The notes: generated by a model not told the origin, from the sequence alone. Counted from the stretch's first letter, positions 25,576 to 35,111 are shown. The stretch: 64,000 nucleotides of DNA from an uncultured Collinsella sp. (GCA_900757495.1 CAAENX010000005.1:12490-76489), one strand, 5' to 3'. Made by a program: numbers and translations.

Positions 25576-28029
25576 ATGCGTGTTTCTTACGACTGGCTCA
25601 AGACCATGATCGATATTCCGGAGGATCCCAAGACCCTTTCGGACGAATATATCCGTACCGGCACCGAGGTCGAGGCGATCGACACCGTGGGCGAGTCCTT
25701 CGACCATGTGGTGACCGCCAAGGTGCTCACCAAGACCCCGCACCCCGATAGCGACCACATGTATGTGTGCTCGGTCGACGTGGGCGACAAGAATCTCGAC
25801 GCCGACGGCAACCCCGCCCCGCTGCAGATCGTCTGCGGCGCGCAGAACTTCGAGGCCGGCGACCATATCGTCACGGCCATGATCGGCGCCGTGCTTCCCG
25901 GCGACGTCAAGATCAAGAAGAGCAAGCTTCGCGGCGTCGTGTCCATGGGCATGAACTGCTCTGCGCGCGAGCTTGGCCTGGGCGGCGACCACTCCGGCAT
26001 CATGATCCTGCCCGAGGATACGCCCTGCGGCATGCCGTTTGCCGAGTACGTGGGCTCGAGCGACACCGTGCTCGACTGCGAGATCACGCCCAACCGCCCC
26101 GACTGCCTGTCCATGATCGGCATGGCCCGCGAGACCGGCGCCATCTTCGACCGCGATTTCCACGTTGAGCTGCCCGTCATCAAGGCCGAGACCGGCCGCG
26201 CGACCGACGACGAGCTTTCGGTCGAGATTGCCGACGAAGGCCTGTGCGACCGCTATGTCGCCCGCATCGTGCGCAACGTGAAGGTCGGCCCCTCGCCCGA
26301 CTGGATGGTCAAGCGCCTTAACGCCCTGGGCGTGCGTCCGCACAACAACATCGTCGACATCACCAACTACGTGATGATGCTCACCGGTCAGCCGCTGCAC
26401 GCCTTTGACCTGGACACCTTTGCCGAGCGCGAGGGCAGGCGTCGCGTGGTGGTTCGCGCCGCCCAGCAGGATGAGAAGTTCACGACGCTCGACGGCGAGG
26501 AGCGCGTGCTCGACGCCGGCATGGGCCTTATCACCGACGGCGAGCGCCCCGTGGCGTTGGCCGGCGTTATGGGCGGCATGGATTCCGAGATTGAGGACGA
26601 CACCGTCGACGTGATGGTCGAGAGCGCCTGCTTCAACGCCGGTCGCACCTCGCACACCAGCCGCGACCTGTCGCTGATCTCCGACGCCTCCATCCGCTTT
26701 GAGCGCCAGGTCGACGAGACCGGCTGCGTGGATGTCGCCAACGTTACCTGCGCGCTCATCGAGGAGATCGCCGGCGGCGAGGTTGCTCCCGGCTATGTCG
26801 ACGTGTTCCCCGCGCCCAAGACCATCGACAGCATTAAGCTGCGCCTAGCCCGCGTGCACGCCATCTGCGGTGCCGACATCGAGCCCGACTTTATCGAGCG
26901 TTCGCTCACCCGTCTGGGCTGCATCGTCGAGTGCGAGGGCGAGGACTTTATGGTTACCCCGCCGAGCTTCCGTCCCGACCTGCCGCGCGAGATTGACCTG
27001 ATCGAGGAGGTTCTGCGCCTGTGGGGCATGGGCCGTGTGACGGCGACCATCCCGGCTGCCAAGAACCACATCGGCGGTCTGACCCGCGAGCAGAAGCTCA
27101 CCCGCAAGGTCGGCGAGATCCTGCGCGCCTGCGGCCTCAACGAGACCACGACCTTTGGCTTTGCCGCCCCGGGCGACCTGGAGAAGATTGGCATGTCCAC
27201 CGAGGGCCGCGGTTGCCCCGTGGTGCTTATGAATCCGCTGGTAGCCGAGCAGACCGAGATGCGTCGTTCGCTGCTGCCGGGCCTGCTGCAATCCGTGGCC
27301 TATAACGAGGCCCACGGCACGCCCAACGTGCACCTGTACGAGGTCGGCAGCCTGTTCCACGGTCGCGAGAACGCCAGCCTGCCCAAGGAGACCAAGTCCG
27401 TGGCGGGTGTGCTCTCGGGCCAGTGGAGCGAGCAGTCCTGGAACATGAAGTACCGCAAGCTGCGCTTCTTCTTTGGCAAGGGCATTGTCGAGGAGCTGCT
27501 TGCCCAGCTGCGCATCGAGAAGGTTCGCTTCCGTCCCGCCGAGGGCGAGGGCTACGCTTTCTTGCAGCCGGGTCGTGCGGCCGAGGTTCTGTCCGGCGGC
27601 ACCGTGCTGGGCTGGGTCGGCGAGATTCACCCCGAGGCGCGCGAGGCGATGGGCATCGATGAGGTCGTCGTTGCCTTTGAGCTCGATCTGGACAAGCTGA
27701 TCAAGGGCGCCCGTAACCAGGAGAACTACCGTGAGTTCTCGCAGTACCCGGCCGTTGAGCACGACCTCGCTATCGTGGTCGACAACACTGTGACCTGCGA
27801 GGATCTTGAGCGTCGTATTACGAGTGCCGGAGGCAAGCTGCTCGAGGGCGTGCGCCTGTTCGACGTCTACCGCGATCCGGTCCGCATTGGAGCGGGCAAG
27901 AAGTCCATGGCCTTTGCGCTTACGTATCGCTCCGACGACCACACGCTCACCAGCGAAGAGGTCGAGAAGGCGCACCAGAAGATCGTCACTAAAGTGTGCA
28001 AGGGTGTAAACGGCGAGGTCCGCGGATAG
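25576..28029 (+). CDS. pheT: Phenylalanine-tRNA ligase beta subunit
   Basis: An 817-residue subunit of the usual length. Domains in order: N-terminal tRNA-binding EMAP/OB domain (residues about 40-150), B3/B4 editing domain, B5 DNA-binding-like domain, the catalytic-like core and a C-terminal FDX-ACB anticodon-binding domain (FSQYPAVEHDLAIVVD to the end). AAAGGAG is 7 nt before the ATG. Its expression is presumably set by the T-box ahead of pheS; the gap upstream contains no terminator with a T run. Confidence 0.95.
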   Translation: MRVSYDWLKTMIDIPEDPKTLSDEYIRTGTEVEAIDTVGESFDHVVTAKVLTKTPHPDSDHMYVCSVDVGDKNLDADGNPAPLQIVCGAQNFEAGDHIVTAMIGAVLPGDVKIKKSKLRGVVSMGMNCSARELGLGGDHSGIMILPEDTPCGMPFAEYVGSSDTVLDCEITPNRPDCLSMIGMARETGAIFDRDFHVELPVIKAETGRATDDELSVEIADEGLCDRYVARIVRNVKVGPSPDWMVKRLNALGVRPHNNIVDITNYVMMLTGQPLHAFDLDTFAEREGRRRVVVRAAQQDEKFTTLDGEERVLDAGMGLITDGERPVALAGVMGGMDSEIEDDTVDVMVESACFNAGRTSHTSRDLSLISDASIRFERQVDETGCVDVANVTCALIEEIAGGEVAPGYVDVFPAPKTIDSIKLRLARVHAICGADIEPDFIERSLTRLGCIVECEGEDFMVTPPSFRPDLPREIDLIEEVLRLWGMGRVTATIPAAKNHIGGLTREQKLTRKVGEILRACGLNETTTFGFAAPGDLEKIGMSTEGRGCPVVLMNPLVAEQTEMRRSLLPGLLQSVAYNEAHGTPNVHLYEVGSLFHGRENASLPKETKSVAGVLSGQWSEQSWNMKYRKLRFFFGKGIVEELLAQLRIEKVRFRPAEGEGYAFLQPGRAAEVLSGGTVLGWVGEIHPEAREAMGIDEVVVAFELDLDKLIKGARNQENYREFSQYPAVEHDLAIVVDNTVTCEDLERRITSAGGKLLEGVRLFDVYRDPVRIGAGKKSMAFALTYRSDDHTLTSEEVEKAHQKIVTKVCKGVNGEVRG

Positions 28030-28060
28030 GATCGCTTGCGTCTGTGACGAATGTATTGCA

Positions 28061-28097
28061 AAACGGCGCACTGCTTTGTTGGCAGTGCGCCGTTTGC
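28061..28097 (+). terminator. Hairpin after pheT
   Basis: AAACGGCGCACTGC pairs with GCAGTGCGCCGTTT around loop TTTGTTG; only a short T run follows. Confidence 0.65.
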
Positions 28098-28113
28098 TAT
28101 GATAGCCGGCGGC

Positions 28114-28141
28114 GTGTTACGAATCTAACAATATGTAACAC
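28114..28141 (+). promoter_or_regulatory. NikR-type operator upstream of the ECF transporter
   Basis: GTGTTAC-N14-GTAACAC is a perfect dyad 55 bp before the cbiM start and just downstream of a TATGAT -10-like box. This spacing and half-site match the NikR operator described for delta-proteobacterial nickel systems (recalled, not searched). Confidence 0.7.
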
Positions 28142-28195
28142 TGGCAAGGTGATTCAAACGGCGCTGCGATCGCGTGCCGACAACCGGGAGGCGCT

Positions 28196-29278
28196 ATGCA
28201 CATTCCAGATAATTATCTGTCCCCGCAGACCGATGCCGTCATGGCGGTGGCGATGGTTCCCGTTTGGGTCCACTGCATCAAGAAGGTACGTGCCACGCTC
28301 GATCGCGAGCATATGGCGTTCCTGGGCATCTGCGCCGCATTCTCCTTCTTGCTCATGATGTTCAACGTGCCGCTGCCCGGCGGTACCACGGGCCACGCCG
28401 TCGGCGGCGCGCTCATCGCGCTGCTGCTGGGCCCGGAGGCCGCGGCCATCGCGGTTTCGGTCGCGCTGGCGCTGCAGGCGCTGCTGTTTGGCGACGGCGG
28501 CGTTCTGTCCTTTGGCGCCAACTGCTTTAACATGGCCTTTGTGCTGCCGTTTACCGCTGCTATCGTGTTCCGTGCGCTCAACAGCCGCCTGCACGACAAG
28601 AGCTGGGGCACCTCGGTTTCTGCCATCGTGAGCGGTTGGGTCGGCCTGTGTCTGGCGGCCCTGTGCGCGGCAATCGAGTTTGGTATTCAGCCGATGCTCT
28701 TTACCAACGCTTCGGGTGCGCCGCTGTACTGCCCCTTCCCGCTGTCCGTGGCTATTCCTGCCATGTTGATCCCGCATATGCTGGTTGCCGGCGTGATCGA
28801 GGGCGTGGCGACGGCCGCTATCTACGGTTTCATTAAGAAGACGGCGCCGAGCATTATCGTCGGGCCCGAGGCCGCCGATGGCCAGCTTGCCGCCGATGGT
28901 ACCGCCAAGAAGACTTCCCTGATCCCCACGCTTATCCTGGTCGCCGTGCTTGTCGTGGCCACGCCGCTGGGCTTGCTGGCCACCGGAGACGCCTGGGGCG
29001 AGTGGGACGCCGAGGGCGCCGCGACCGCCGTTCGGGAGGCTGGCGACGACAGCCTGCAGGCTTCGGTCGGTCTCGATACCCCGACCTTTGCCGATTCCCT
29101 GCCCACGGGCGATTATCTGCAGGCCTATTCCGAGGAGCAAGGCCTTGGCTTTGCCGGCCAGGCTGCCATGTATATCCTGTCCGGCGTGATTGGCGTGGCG
29201 GTACTCACCATCGCATTCCGCCTGATTTCGCTTACGGTCAAGGAAAGCGGTGCTCATGGCAATAGCCGAGCTGCCTAG
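28196..29278 (+). CDS. cbiM: ECF metal transporter substrate-binding component, CbiM/NikM fused to a CbiN/NikN-like domain
   Basis: A 360-residue membrane protein. The mature N-terminus MHIPDNYLSP carries the metal-coordinating His2 typical of CbiM/NikM. About six membrane segments of the CbiM core (to residue 225) are followed by a linker, a membrane helix, a periplasmic stretch and a last helix, matching an N-component (PDGLE-like) fusion. It captures Co2+ or Ni2+; the NikR-type operator upstream argues for Ni2+. GGGAGG precedes the ATG. The cbiQ start lies within its 3' end. Confidence 0.9.
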   Translation: MHIPDNYLSPQTDAVMAVAMVPVWVHCIKKVRATLDREHMAFLGICAAFSFLLMMFNVPLPGGTTGHAVGGALIALLLGPEAAAIAVSVALALQALLFGDGGVLSFGANCFNMAFVLPFTAAIVFRALNSRLHDKSWGTSVSAIVSGWVGLCLAALCAAIEFGIQPMLFTNASGAPLYCPFPLSVAIPAMLIPHMLVAGVIEGVATAAIYGFIKKTAPSIIVGPEAADGQLAADGTAKKTSLIPTLILVAVLVVATPLGLLATGDAWGEWDAEGAATAVREAGDDSLQASVGLDTPTFADSLPTGDYLQAYSEEQGLGFAGQAAMYILSGVIGVAVLTIAFRLISLTVKESGAHGNSRAA

Positions 29279-30092
29279 CTGGCTTGCGACCGAGGAGCGA
29301 TACGAGCCCGCGGGGGCTCGGCATCGTGTGATGCAAAAAAACGTCCTGCACCTGGCGAGCCTGCTTGAGCGGGTTCGCCTGGGTGGAGGCGCGCACGAGG
29401 GCGGGTCGATAGTCGACCGCGCCCTTTCTTGCGTTTCGGCTCCGGTGCGCCTGGTGGGGATGTTCGTTTGTGTCCTGTGCGTGTGTCTGACGCAAAGCCC
29501 GCTGTACCTGATGTTGATGGCGGCGATCGCGTTGGTGCTGGTCGCGGTGCGCCCCGCACGTGGGTTGCGCGCGACTTTTGTACCGGCGCTTGGCGCTGCG
29601 GGGCTCGCGGTGGTTCTGGCGCTGCCCGCCTTGCTGCTGGGCGCTTCTGCCACGGGCGCCATGCTCAAGATTGCGCTCAAGACGTTTATTAATGTGTCGC
29701 TGGTGCTGGGTGTTTCGTGGACGCTCACCTGGAGCCGCATGTCGGCGGCGCTTAAGATGCTGCACCTGCCCGACGAGGTTATCTTTACGTTTGATATGGC
29801 ACTCAAGCATATCGAGGTGCTGGGACGCACGGCGCACGATCTGTGCGAATCGGTCATGCTGCGCAGCGTCGGTTCCGCGCCTGCGGGTTTTTCGCGCACC
29901 GACTCGCTGGCGGGTATCATGGGCATGACCTTTATCAAGGCGATGGAATGCAGCCGTGCGATGGACGAGGCCATGCTCTGCCGCGGCTTTGCCGGTGCGT
30001 ATCCGGCGTCTGCACGGAGCGGCTTTGGCTGGCGCGATGCCGTTTACGCGGCCGTTGTGGCGCTACTCGCCGTGTTGTGCGCGGTGTTGTAG
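29250..30092 (+). CDS. cbiQ: ECF metal transporter transmembrane component CbiQ
   Basis: A 280-residue T-component with about five membrane helices and the cytoplasmic coupling helices whose Ala-Arg-Gly signature appears as AMLCRGF near residue 245. It links the ATPase to CbiM. The GTG at 29250 has AAGGA with 5-nt spacing; ATG at 29256 is the alternative. The start overlaps the cbiM end by 29 bp, so the genes are translationally linked. Confidence 0.88.
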   Translation: MLMAIAELPSWLATEERYEPAGARHRVMQKNVLHLASLLERVRLGGGAHEGGSIVDRALSCVSAPVRLVGMFVCVLCVCLTQSPLYLMLMAAIALVLVAVRPARGLRATFVPALGAAGLAVVLALPALLLGASATGAMLKIALKTFINVSLVLGVSWTLTWSRMSAALKMLHLPDEVIFTFDMALKHIEVLGRTAHDLCESVMLRSVGSAPAGFSRTDSLAGIMGMTFIKAMECSRAMDEAMLCRGFAGAYPASARSGFGWRDAVYAAVVALLAVLCAVL

Positions 30093-30136
30093 CGCGGACG
30101 GTCGAACCGTCGATGTGAGTAGGGAAGGGCGACGTT

Positions 30137-30907
30137 TTGACGATCGATATGAATAGTGCGGCGGGCACGAACGGTGCGGGCGGCGCCGAGGCCACGCCGC
30201 TCATCGAGTTTCGCGACGTGGTGTTCTCCTATGCGGGGCATACGGTGGTCGACGGCGTTTCGCTGCAGGTCGATCGTGGTGAACTCGTTGCCCTGCTCGG
30301 TCCCAACGGCTGCGGTAAGACGACGATCATGCGCCTTATTAACGGCCTTGAACTTGCCGACGCAGGAGCATACCTGTTTGACGGGGACGTAATCGATGCG
30401 GCATATCTCAAGGATTCCGCGGCCGCTCAGCGTTTTCATCAGCGCGTGGGCTTTGTGTTCCAGAATGCCGACGCGCAGCTCTTTTGCGCTACGGTGGGCG
30501 AGGAGGTCGCATTTGGTCCCGCGCAGATGGGGCTGCCGGCAGACGAGCTCGAGCGTCGCGTGCGCGATGCCATGGGGCTGTTCCAGGTTGCCGACCTTGC
30601 CGACGCCTCTCCCTATCAGCTCTCGGGCGGGCAAAAGAAGCGCGTGGCGCTGGCTGCGGTTGTGTCTATGAACCCCGATATCCTGGTGCTCGACGAGCCT
30701 ACCAATGGGCTCGACGAGGATTCATGCGACATCGTGATCAACTTTTTGCTGGCCTACGTTGCGGCGGGTAAGACGGTCTTGATGAGCACGCATCACCAGG
30801 ATTTGGTGCGACGCCTGGGTGCCCGCGCCATCTATATCGATCGATATCACCATGTGGTCGAGGTGCCCTCGCCGTCGTATGGAACCGAAAGCGGTGCTAC
30901 GGACTAG
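30137..30907 (+). CDS. cbiO: ECF metal transporter ATP-binding protein CbiO
   Basis: A 256-residue ABC ATPase energising cobalt/nickel uptake. Walker A GPNGCGKTT (about residue 55), Q-loop FQNADAQLF, signature LSGGQKKR and Walker B ILVLDEPTNGLD are intact, and the QLF after the Q-loop is typical for ECF ATPases. A TTG at 30137 has AAGGG with 7-nt spacing and is preferred; ATG at 30149 is 19 nt from that site. It is last of the three-gene operon. Confidence 0.92.
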   Translation: MTIDMNSAAGTNGAGGAEATPLIEFRDVVFSYAGHTVVDGVSLQVDRGELVALLGPNGCGKTTIMRLINGLELADAGAYLFDGDVIDAAYLKDSAAAQRFHQRVGFVFQNADAQLFCATVGEEVAFGPAQMGLPADELERRVRDAMGLFQVADLADASPYQLSGGQKKRVALAAVVSMNPDILVLDEPTNGLDEDSCDIVINFLLAYVAAGKTVLMSTHHQDLVRRLGARAIYIDRYHHVVEVPSPSYGTESGATD

Positions 30908-30986
30908 TTGCTGCGTAGAGCGTGCGTAGCCGCCCGCGCGGCTTTGCCGTGATGGTATAGTTATCCAGGTTTTTATGGGGGTGGCT

Positions 30987-31835
30987 ATGCCAAGCTGGAA
31001 CATTCATATTGCTCAGACGGAGCGTTTGCTGGAGCGCACCGGTGCGCTTGCCAGTAGCGTGCGCGACCGCAATGCCTTTTTGTTTGGCTGCGTGGTCCCG
31101 GATATCTTCGTGGGCTATATGGTCCCTGGCATCGCCGATCCCATTCCGTACCGCATTACGCACTTTGCCAAGCCTGAGCCCATCCCTAAGCCTCGTGAGC
31201 ATGAGTTCTGGGATACCTATGTGGCACCGTTGCTTAAAAGTTCGCCCACCGGTGCGCCGGCCGCGGCGACCTCGATTATCGAGGAACGCGAGCGACTGAA
31301 CCGTGTACACTATCCCCAACGCTACAAGGACGCCGAGCCGGTTGTCGGTCCCGGTGCTGGCGAGCTTTCGCTCGCGCCCGAGGACGTAGCGCAGTCGCTG
31401 CTCGATCTGACGCTGGGCGTTTGGTCTCACCTGGTGGCCGATACCGTATGGAATACGCGCGTGAATCAGTACCTGGAGGCGCATGGCGGCAAGCCGTGCG
31501 AGGAATTCCGCATTAAAAAGCAAGGCGACTTTGACTGGTTTGGCAAGACACTCGGTATTGTTTCGATTCCGCGCGCGACCGATCGCCTGTATATTGCAGC
31601 GACGCGTTTTGGTCAGTATCCCATCCACAAGGAGTATGTGCTCAAGACCATCGGCGTTATGCACGAGATTGTACGCGAAAACCCCGGCGAGCCCGATCAT
31701 CCGCCATACCGCCTGCTGACCGAGGAGTTCTTCGACGCAACGTTTACCGAGGTCATCGATCTGACCGAGGCGGGATTTGCGGTTCGCGCCGAATCGCCCG
31801 ATGTGCCTGCGCTACCCCTGATCACTAGCTGCTAG
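30987..31835 (+). CDS. Zinc-dependent phospholipase C-like hypothetical protein
   Basis: A 282-residue protein starting PSWNIHIAQ, with FLFGCVVPDIF and a conserved THFAKP, then LGVWSHLVADTVWN: the His/Asp pattern resembles the zinc-dependent phospholipase C-like family (PF00882-type), which is widespread and mostly uncharacterised. No signal peptide is seen. The start at 30987 follows GGGGGTGG; an ATG at 30975 overlaps it. Its stop overlaps the convergent gene's stop by three bases. Confidence 0.65.
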   Translation: MPSWNIHIAQTERLLERTGALASSVRDRNAFLFGCVVPDIFVGYMVPGIADPIPYRITHFAKPEPIPKPREHEFWDTYVAPLLKSSPTGAPAAATSIIEERERLNRVHYPQRYKDAEPVVGPGAGELSLAPEDVAQSLLDLTLGVWSHLVADTVWNTRVNQYLEAHGGKPCEEFRIKKQGDFDWFGKTLGIVSIPRATDRLYIAATRFGQYPIHKEYVLKTIGVMHEIVRENPGEPDHPPYRLLTEEFFDATFTEVIDLTEAGFAVRAESPDVPALPLITSC

Positions 31836-32908
31836 CTGGCCGGCCCGGCAGTGAACAACTCATCCCAATCGACAAGTAGCTCTTGCCGCAGGGCATCTTC
31901 GGCAGTGCGCTCCTGTTTAGTCTTTGGGGTGTAGGGAAGCCCGGCCTTTTTATGGATGAGCTCAGCTATGTGGTCGAAGCTCTTCTTATCCTTAATCTGG
32001 CCAAAGGTAATTTGGATGACGTCGTAGCCCATGCTTGTGAGCGCGGTGGCGCGCTCGGCATCGGAGAGGCTCGCGGCTTCGCTGTCGTGGGCGGAGCGGC
32101 CTTGGCATTCAAGGATGACGCCCATGCTGTCGGTGGCGCTTTTGATGAGGATATCGGCGTAACAGCAGGTTTTGTCATACAGTGAGCGCGCGGCTTCACT
32201 GAGTGGGATGCGCGTGTTATTGGTGATGTCGATGCCCAAGCCGCCCTCGTCGCGGGAAAGTGAGATGAGCATGGACGTCTGGACTTCGAAGGGCGAGGCG
32301 GTCTGTCCTGCCATGCGTTCGGCGGCCCAGCGGAGTTGCTTGACGCCGCGCAGGCCTGCGGCCTGCTTGGCGAACGCGGCGATATCCGCTGCGGAAAGAA
32401 GCGGTGCGCGCTTCCACAAGTTGGTGTCATTGCCCTTGGTGTCAACAACGCGCTCCCAGCCACAGTCGGGTGGAATGAGCTTAAGGGATATTGCCTCATC
32501 AAGTTGCTGTTGTGCACGCTCGCAGGGCGTAAATACTGCAAATGAGCTGCACATTTCATAGCATGCCATAAGCAGCTGGATGCGGGAAGCCTGCGTAGCA
32601 AGGTTGAGCAGCGTGAACTCGGGCGAAGTGACATCAAATCCATGTTCAGTTTGCCTAAACGACCCGGGAGGTGGTTCCTGGGTCAGGAGGTGCGATTTAA
32701 ACAGGCTTCGCGATCCGGATTGTGCCCGAGTGAATACAAGCCTGTGAAGCGGTGCGTGAAGCAGGTCTTTTACAACTGCATGACTTCCGAGGCTGCAACA
32801 TCTGCGATCCATATTGCCAAGGCTAATGGCGGGGTAAAGGCCTAATACCTGCGGCGGGATACGGTAATAGTAAAAAGCGGATTGACCGCATAGGGTCAGG
32901 CCCATGAC
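31832..32908 (-). CDS. Endonuclease-like protein (AbiEi/DUF559-like architecture)
   Basis: A 358-residue protein with an N-terminal SAFYYYRIPPQVL block typical of AbiEi-like proteins and a C-terminal segment VILECQGRSAHD...GYDVIQIT resembling a PD-(D/E)xK/Vsr-type nuclease core. The family role is not established. The start at 32908 has GGAGG 5 nt upstream; the longer frame would run through an inverted-repeat element. A possible truncated relative lies next to tRNA-Val. Confidence 0.6.
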   Translation of the reverse strand, partial: VMGLTLCGQSAFYYYRIPPQVLGLYPAISLGNMDRRCCSLGSHAVVKDLLHAPLHRLVFTRAQSGSRSLFKSHLLTQEPPPGSFRQTEHGFDVTSPEFTLLNLATQASRIQLLMACYEMCSSFAVFTPCERAQQQLDEAISLKLIPPDCGWERVVDTKGNDTNLWKRAPLLSAADIAAFAKQAAGLRGVKQLRWAAERMAGQTASPFEVQTSMLISLSRDEGGLGIDITNNTRIPLSEAARSLYDKTCCYADILIKSATDSMGVILECQGRSAHDSEAASLSDAERATALTSMGYDVIQITFGQIKDKKSFDHIAELIHKKAGLPYTPKTKQERTAEDALRQELLVDWDELFTAGPAS

Positions 32909-32956
32909 GTCCTCCAGGTCGAAATGTGCTTTTGGACCGTGCGATGCCAGCGTCAA

Positions 32957-33084
32957 TTCGGAAGTATGCGGCAAAATCTGAACCCTGTGAGCAGACCTGG
33001 CTTTTGAGGCTAGTTTATCAGGCATTTTGTTGCAAAAAAACGGGGTGTGTTCGGAGGTCTCAGAATTTGCCGCATACTTCCGAA
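32957..33084. repeat. Inverted-repeat element with 25-bp arms (TTCGGAAGTATGCGGC)
   Basis: Arms 32957-32981 and 33060-33084 match at 24 of 25 positions and enclose about 78 bp without a gene. It lies directly upstream of the endonuclease-like gene. The remaining 33085-33260 shows nothing I can identify. Confidence 0.8.
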
Positions 33085-33261
33085 AACCAGTTCGATCTGG
33101 CTCTTGCTAAAACGATTTAGCGGCGTCGGTTAAGGTGTGGGTTTGCCACTGGGCGAACACTTTTAGCGCTTGGGACTTTATTTTTTGGGCCTCGAAGGGT
33201 GGATTTCGCGCTTTTGGTAAAGAAATGAGTGCGTGTTTTGCCGCGCGCCGACATTGGCACA

Positions 33262-33300
33262 GAAAAAGGGTCCGGAAGGCGAAGCCTTCCGGACCCTTTG
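33262..33300 (-). terminator. Rho-independent terminator of pyk
   Basis: On the minus strand AAAGGGTCCGGAAGGC and CCTTCCGGACCCTTT form a stem with a TTCG tetraloop, followed by TTTTTCT. Confidence 0.93.
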
Positions 33301-33327
33301 CAATGCAAATATGCTTGCAAGTACGAC

Positions 33328-34788
33328 TTAGCGCACCTGAGCGACGTAAGCGACGTTGGTCGAGGAAACCTTGTCCTCAAGCTGGACGCTCATGCGGGGA
33401 TCGCCAGCGGTGGCGACGGTCAGGTCACCGGACTCGACGTAGCCGAGCTCCTTAGCGGTCTCGATCGCCTTGACGATCGTGCCGTTGACGGTGCCCTGGG
33501 TGATCTCGGCCTGGTGCGGGATAACGCCCCAGTACATGATCATCTGCTGGACGGCCCACTCGTGACGGGAGAACGCGCAGATCGGCATGTTGGGACGGAA
33601 GTGCGAGATCAGGCGAGCAGTACGACCGGTGGTCGTCGGCACGGTGATGCACTTGGCGCCAACGGTGGTGGCCATGTTCACAGCGGACATACCCACAACG
33701 TTGTTTACGACGCGGGTGCCGTGAGCATCGGCCGGAACCTCGAGCGGAGCGTGGGCCGGGAGGTACTTCTCGGTCTCGAGAGCAATGCTGGCCTGCATCT
33801 TGACGGCCTCAACCGGGTACTTACCGGCAGCGGACTCGCCGGACAGCATAACGGCGTCGGTGCCGTCGTAGATGGCGTTAGCAACGTCGGCAACCTCGGC
33901 GCGCGTCGGGCGCGGGTTCTGCTGCATGGAGTCGAGCATCTGCGTAGCGGTGATAACGGGCTTGTAGGCCGCGTTGCACTTGGCGATGATCTCCTTCTGG
34001 ATGTGCGGAACGAGCTCGGGCTTGATCTCAATGCCCAGGTCGCCACGGGCGACCATGATGCCATCAGAAGCCTCGAGGATCTCGTCGAAGTTCTCGACGC
34101 CCAGGGCGCACTCGATCTTCGGGAAGATCGTCACGTGCTCGCCACCGTTCTCGCGGCAAAGCTCGCGGATGCCGCGGACGGACTCGCCGTCGCGGATGAA
34201 GGAAGCGGCGATGTAGTCGATGTTCTCGGTCAGGCCAAAGAGGATGTCCTGACGATCGCGCTCGGTGATGGCGGGCAGCGAGATGTTGACGTTGGGCATG
34301 TTGACGCCCTTGCGCTCGCCGATCAAGCCGTCGTTCTTAACGACGCAGGTCATGTCCTGGCCATCGACGGACTCGACCTCGAGGGCAACCAGACCGTCAT
34401 CGATCAGGATGAGGGAGCCCTTCTCGACCTCGGAGGGCAGAGCCAGGTAGTCGAGGGAGATGTGCTCAGCGGTGCCGTGGAAATCCTCGGACGTGGGCTG
34501 AGCGGTGACGACGATCTTGTCGCCAGTCTTGACGGCAACCTTCTTGCCGTCGACCAGAAGGCCGGTGCGGACCTCGGGGCCCTTGGTGTCGAGCAGGATG
34601 CCGACGGGCAGACCGAGCTCCTTGGAAATACGACGGACGCGCTCGATACGACCGTGGTGCTCGTCGTAGGAGCCGTGCGAGAAGTTAAAACGGGCGACGT
34701 TCATGCCCGCCTTGATCATCTCGCGGATGGTCTCGTCGCTATCGCAGGCGGGACCCATGGTGCATACAATCTTGGTGCGCTTGTACAT
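33328..34788 (-). CDS. pyk: Pyruvate kinase
   Basis: A 486-residue glycolytic enzyme making pyruvate and ATP from phosphoenolpyruvate and ADP. Landmarks: KIVCTMGPA at the N-terminus, LDTKGPEVRTG, the catalytic Lys segment FPKIECALGVENFDEI, MVARGDLGIEI, the TQMLDSM and DGTDAVMLSGE blocks, and a C-terminal allosteric domain. Length is near the usual 470-590. On the minus strand a TATAAT -10 (plus 34852-34857) lies about 65 nt upstream. It diverges from the P-type ATPase gene across a 441-bp region that contains the ATPase promoter and leader. Confidence 0.96.
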   Translation of the reverse strand: MYKRTKIVCTMGPACDSDETIREMIKAGMNVARFNFSHGSYDEHHGRIERVRRISKELGLPVGILLDTKGPEVRTGLLVDGKKVAVKTGDKIVVTAQPTSEDFHGTAEHISLDYLALPSEVEKGSLILIDDGLVALEVESVDGQDMTCVVKNDGLIGERKGVNMPNVNISLPAITERDRQDILFGLTENIDYIAASFIRDGESVRGIRELCRENGGEHVTIFPKIECALGVENFDEILEASDGIMVARGDLGIEIKPELVPHIQKEIIAKCNAAYKPVITATQMLDSMQQNPRPTRAEVADVANAIYDGTDAVMLSGESAAGKYPVEAVKMQASIALETEKYLPAHAPLEVPADAHGTRVVNNVVGMSAVNMATTVGAKCITVPTTTGRTARLISHFRPNMPICAFSRHEWAVQQMIMYWGVIPHQAEITQGTVNGTIVKAIETAKELGYVESGDLTVATAGDPRMSVQLEDKVSSTNVAYVAQVR

Positions 34789-35081
34789 TCAGACCTCCAT
34801 CTGACATCGTCTTGCGCTGATAGATAAACCATAAGAAATAAAACTGAGATGATTATAACGAAATGGCGACCGAATACCCCAAAAAATCGACCGTATGCCG
34901 AATTAGAAGTTCATTTTTTGCGAAAAAACGGTATATGCAAAAACTTTACCAACCGTTCTAACCGCTGCTATCTGGGCGATATTTCAGTTTGATGATGCGC
35001 CGAAGAAAAAACGTTTTATCAATGTTGAACATCACACGGTCTGCATCGTTGCGAACGGACCCTATTTCCAAATGGATTGTT

Positions 35082-35111
35082 TTGGCTAGACCCGCCGCTT
35101 TGGGGTACCAT
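35082..35111 (+). promoter_or_regulatory. Promoter of the P-type ATPase
   Basis: TTGGCT (35082-35087) and TACCAT (35106-35111) are 18 nt apart, predicting a transcript start near 35118 and a leader of about 110 nt. Confidence 0.55.

Noticed and set aside
28030..28195. Cobalamin riboswitch before the cbiM operon
   Set aside because: The 166-bp region is mostly a pheT hairpin and a promoter with a GTGTTAC dyad; no B12-box-like sequence is seen.
32909..33025. Longer N-terminus for the endonuclease-like protein
   Set aside because: The extra 39 codons lie largely in an inverted-repeat arm and lack a ribosome binding site, while 32908 has GGAGG at good spacing.
33229..34827. Plus-strand open frame of 532 codons opposite pyk
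   Set aside because: Shadow of pyruvate kinase with low-complexity Gly/Leu/Val/Asp content; no start signals.
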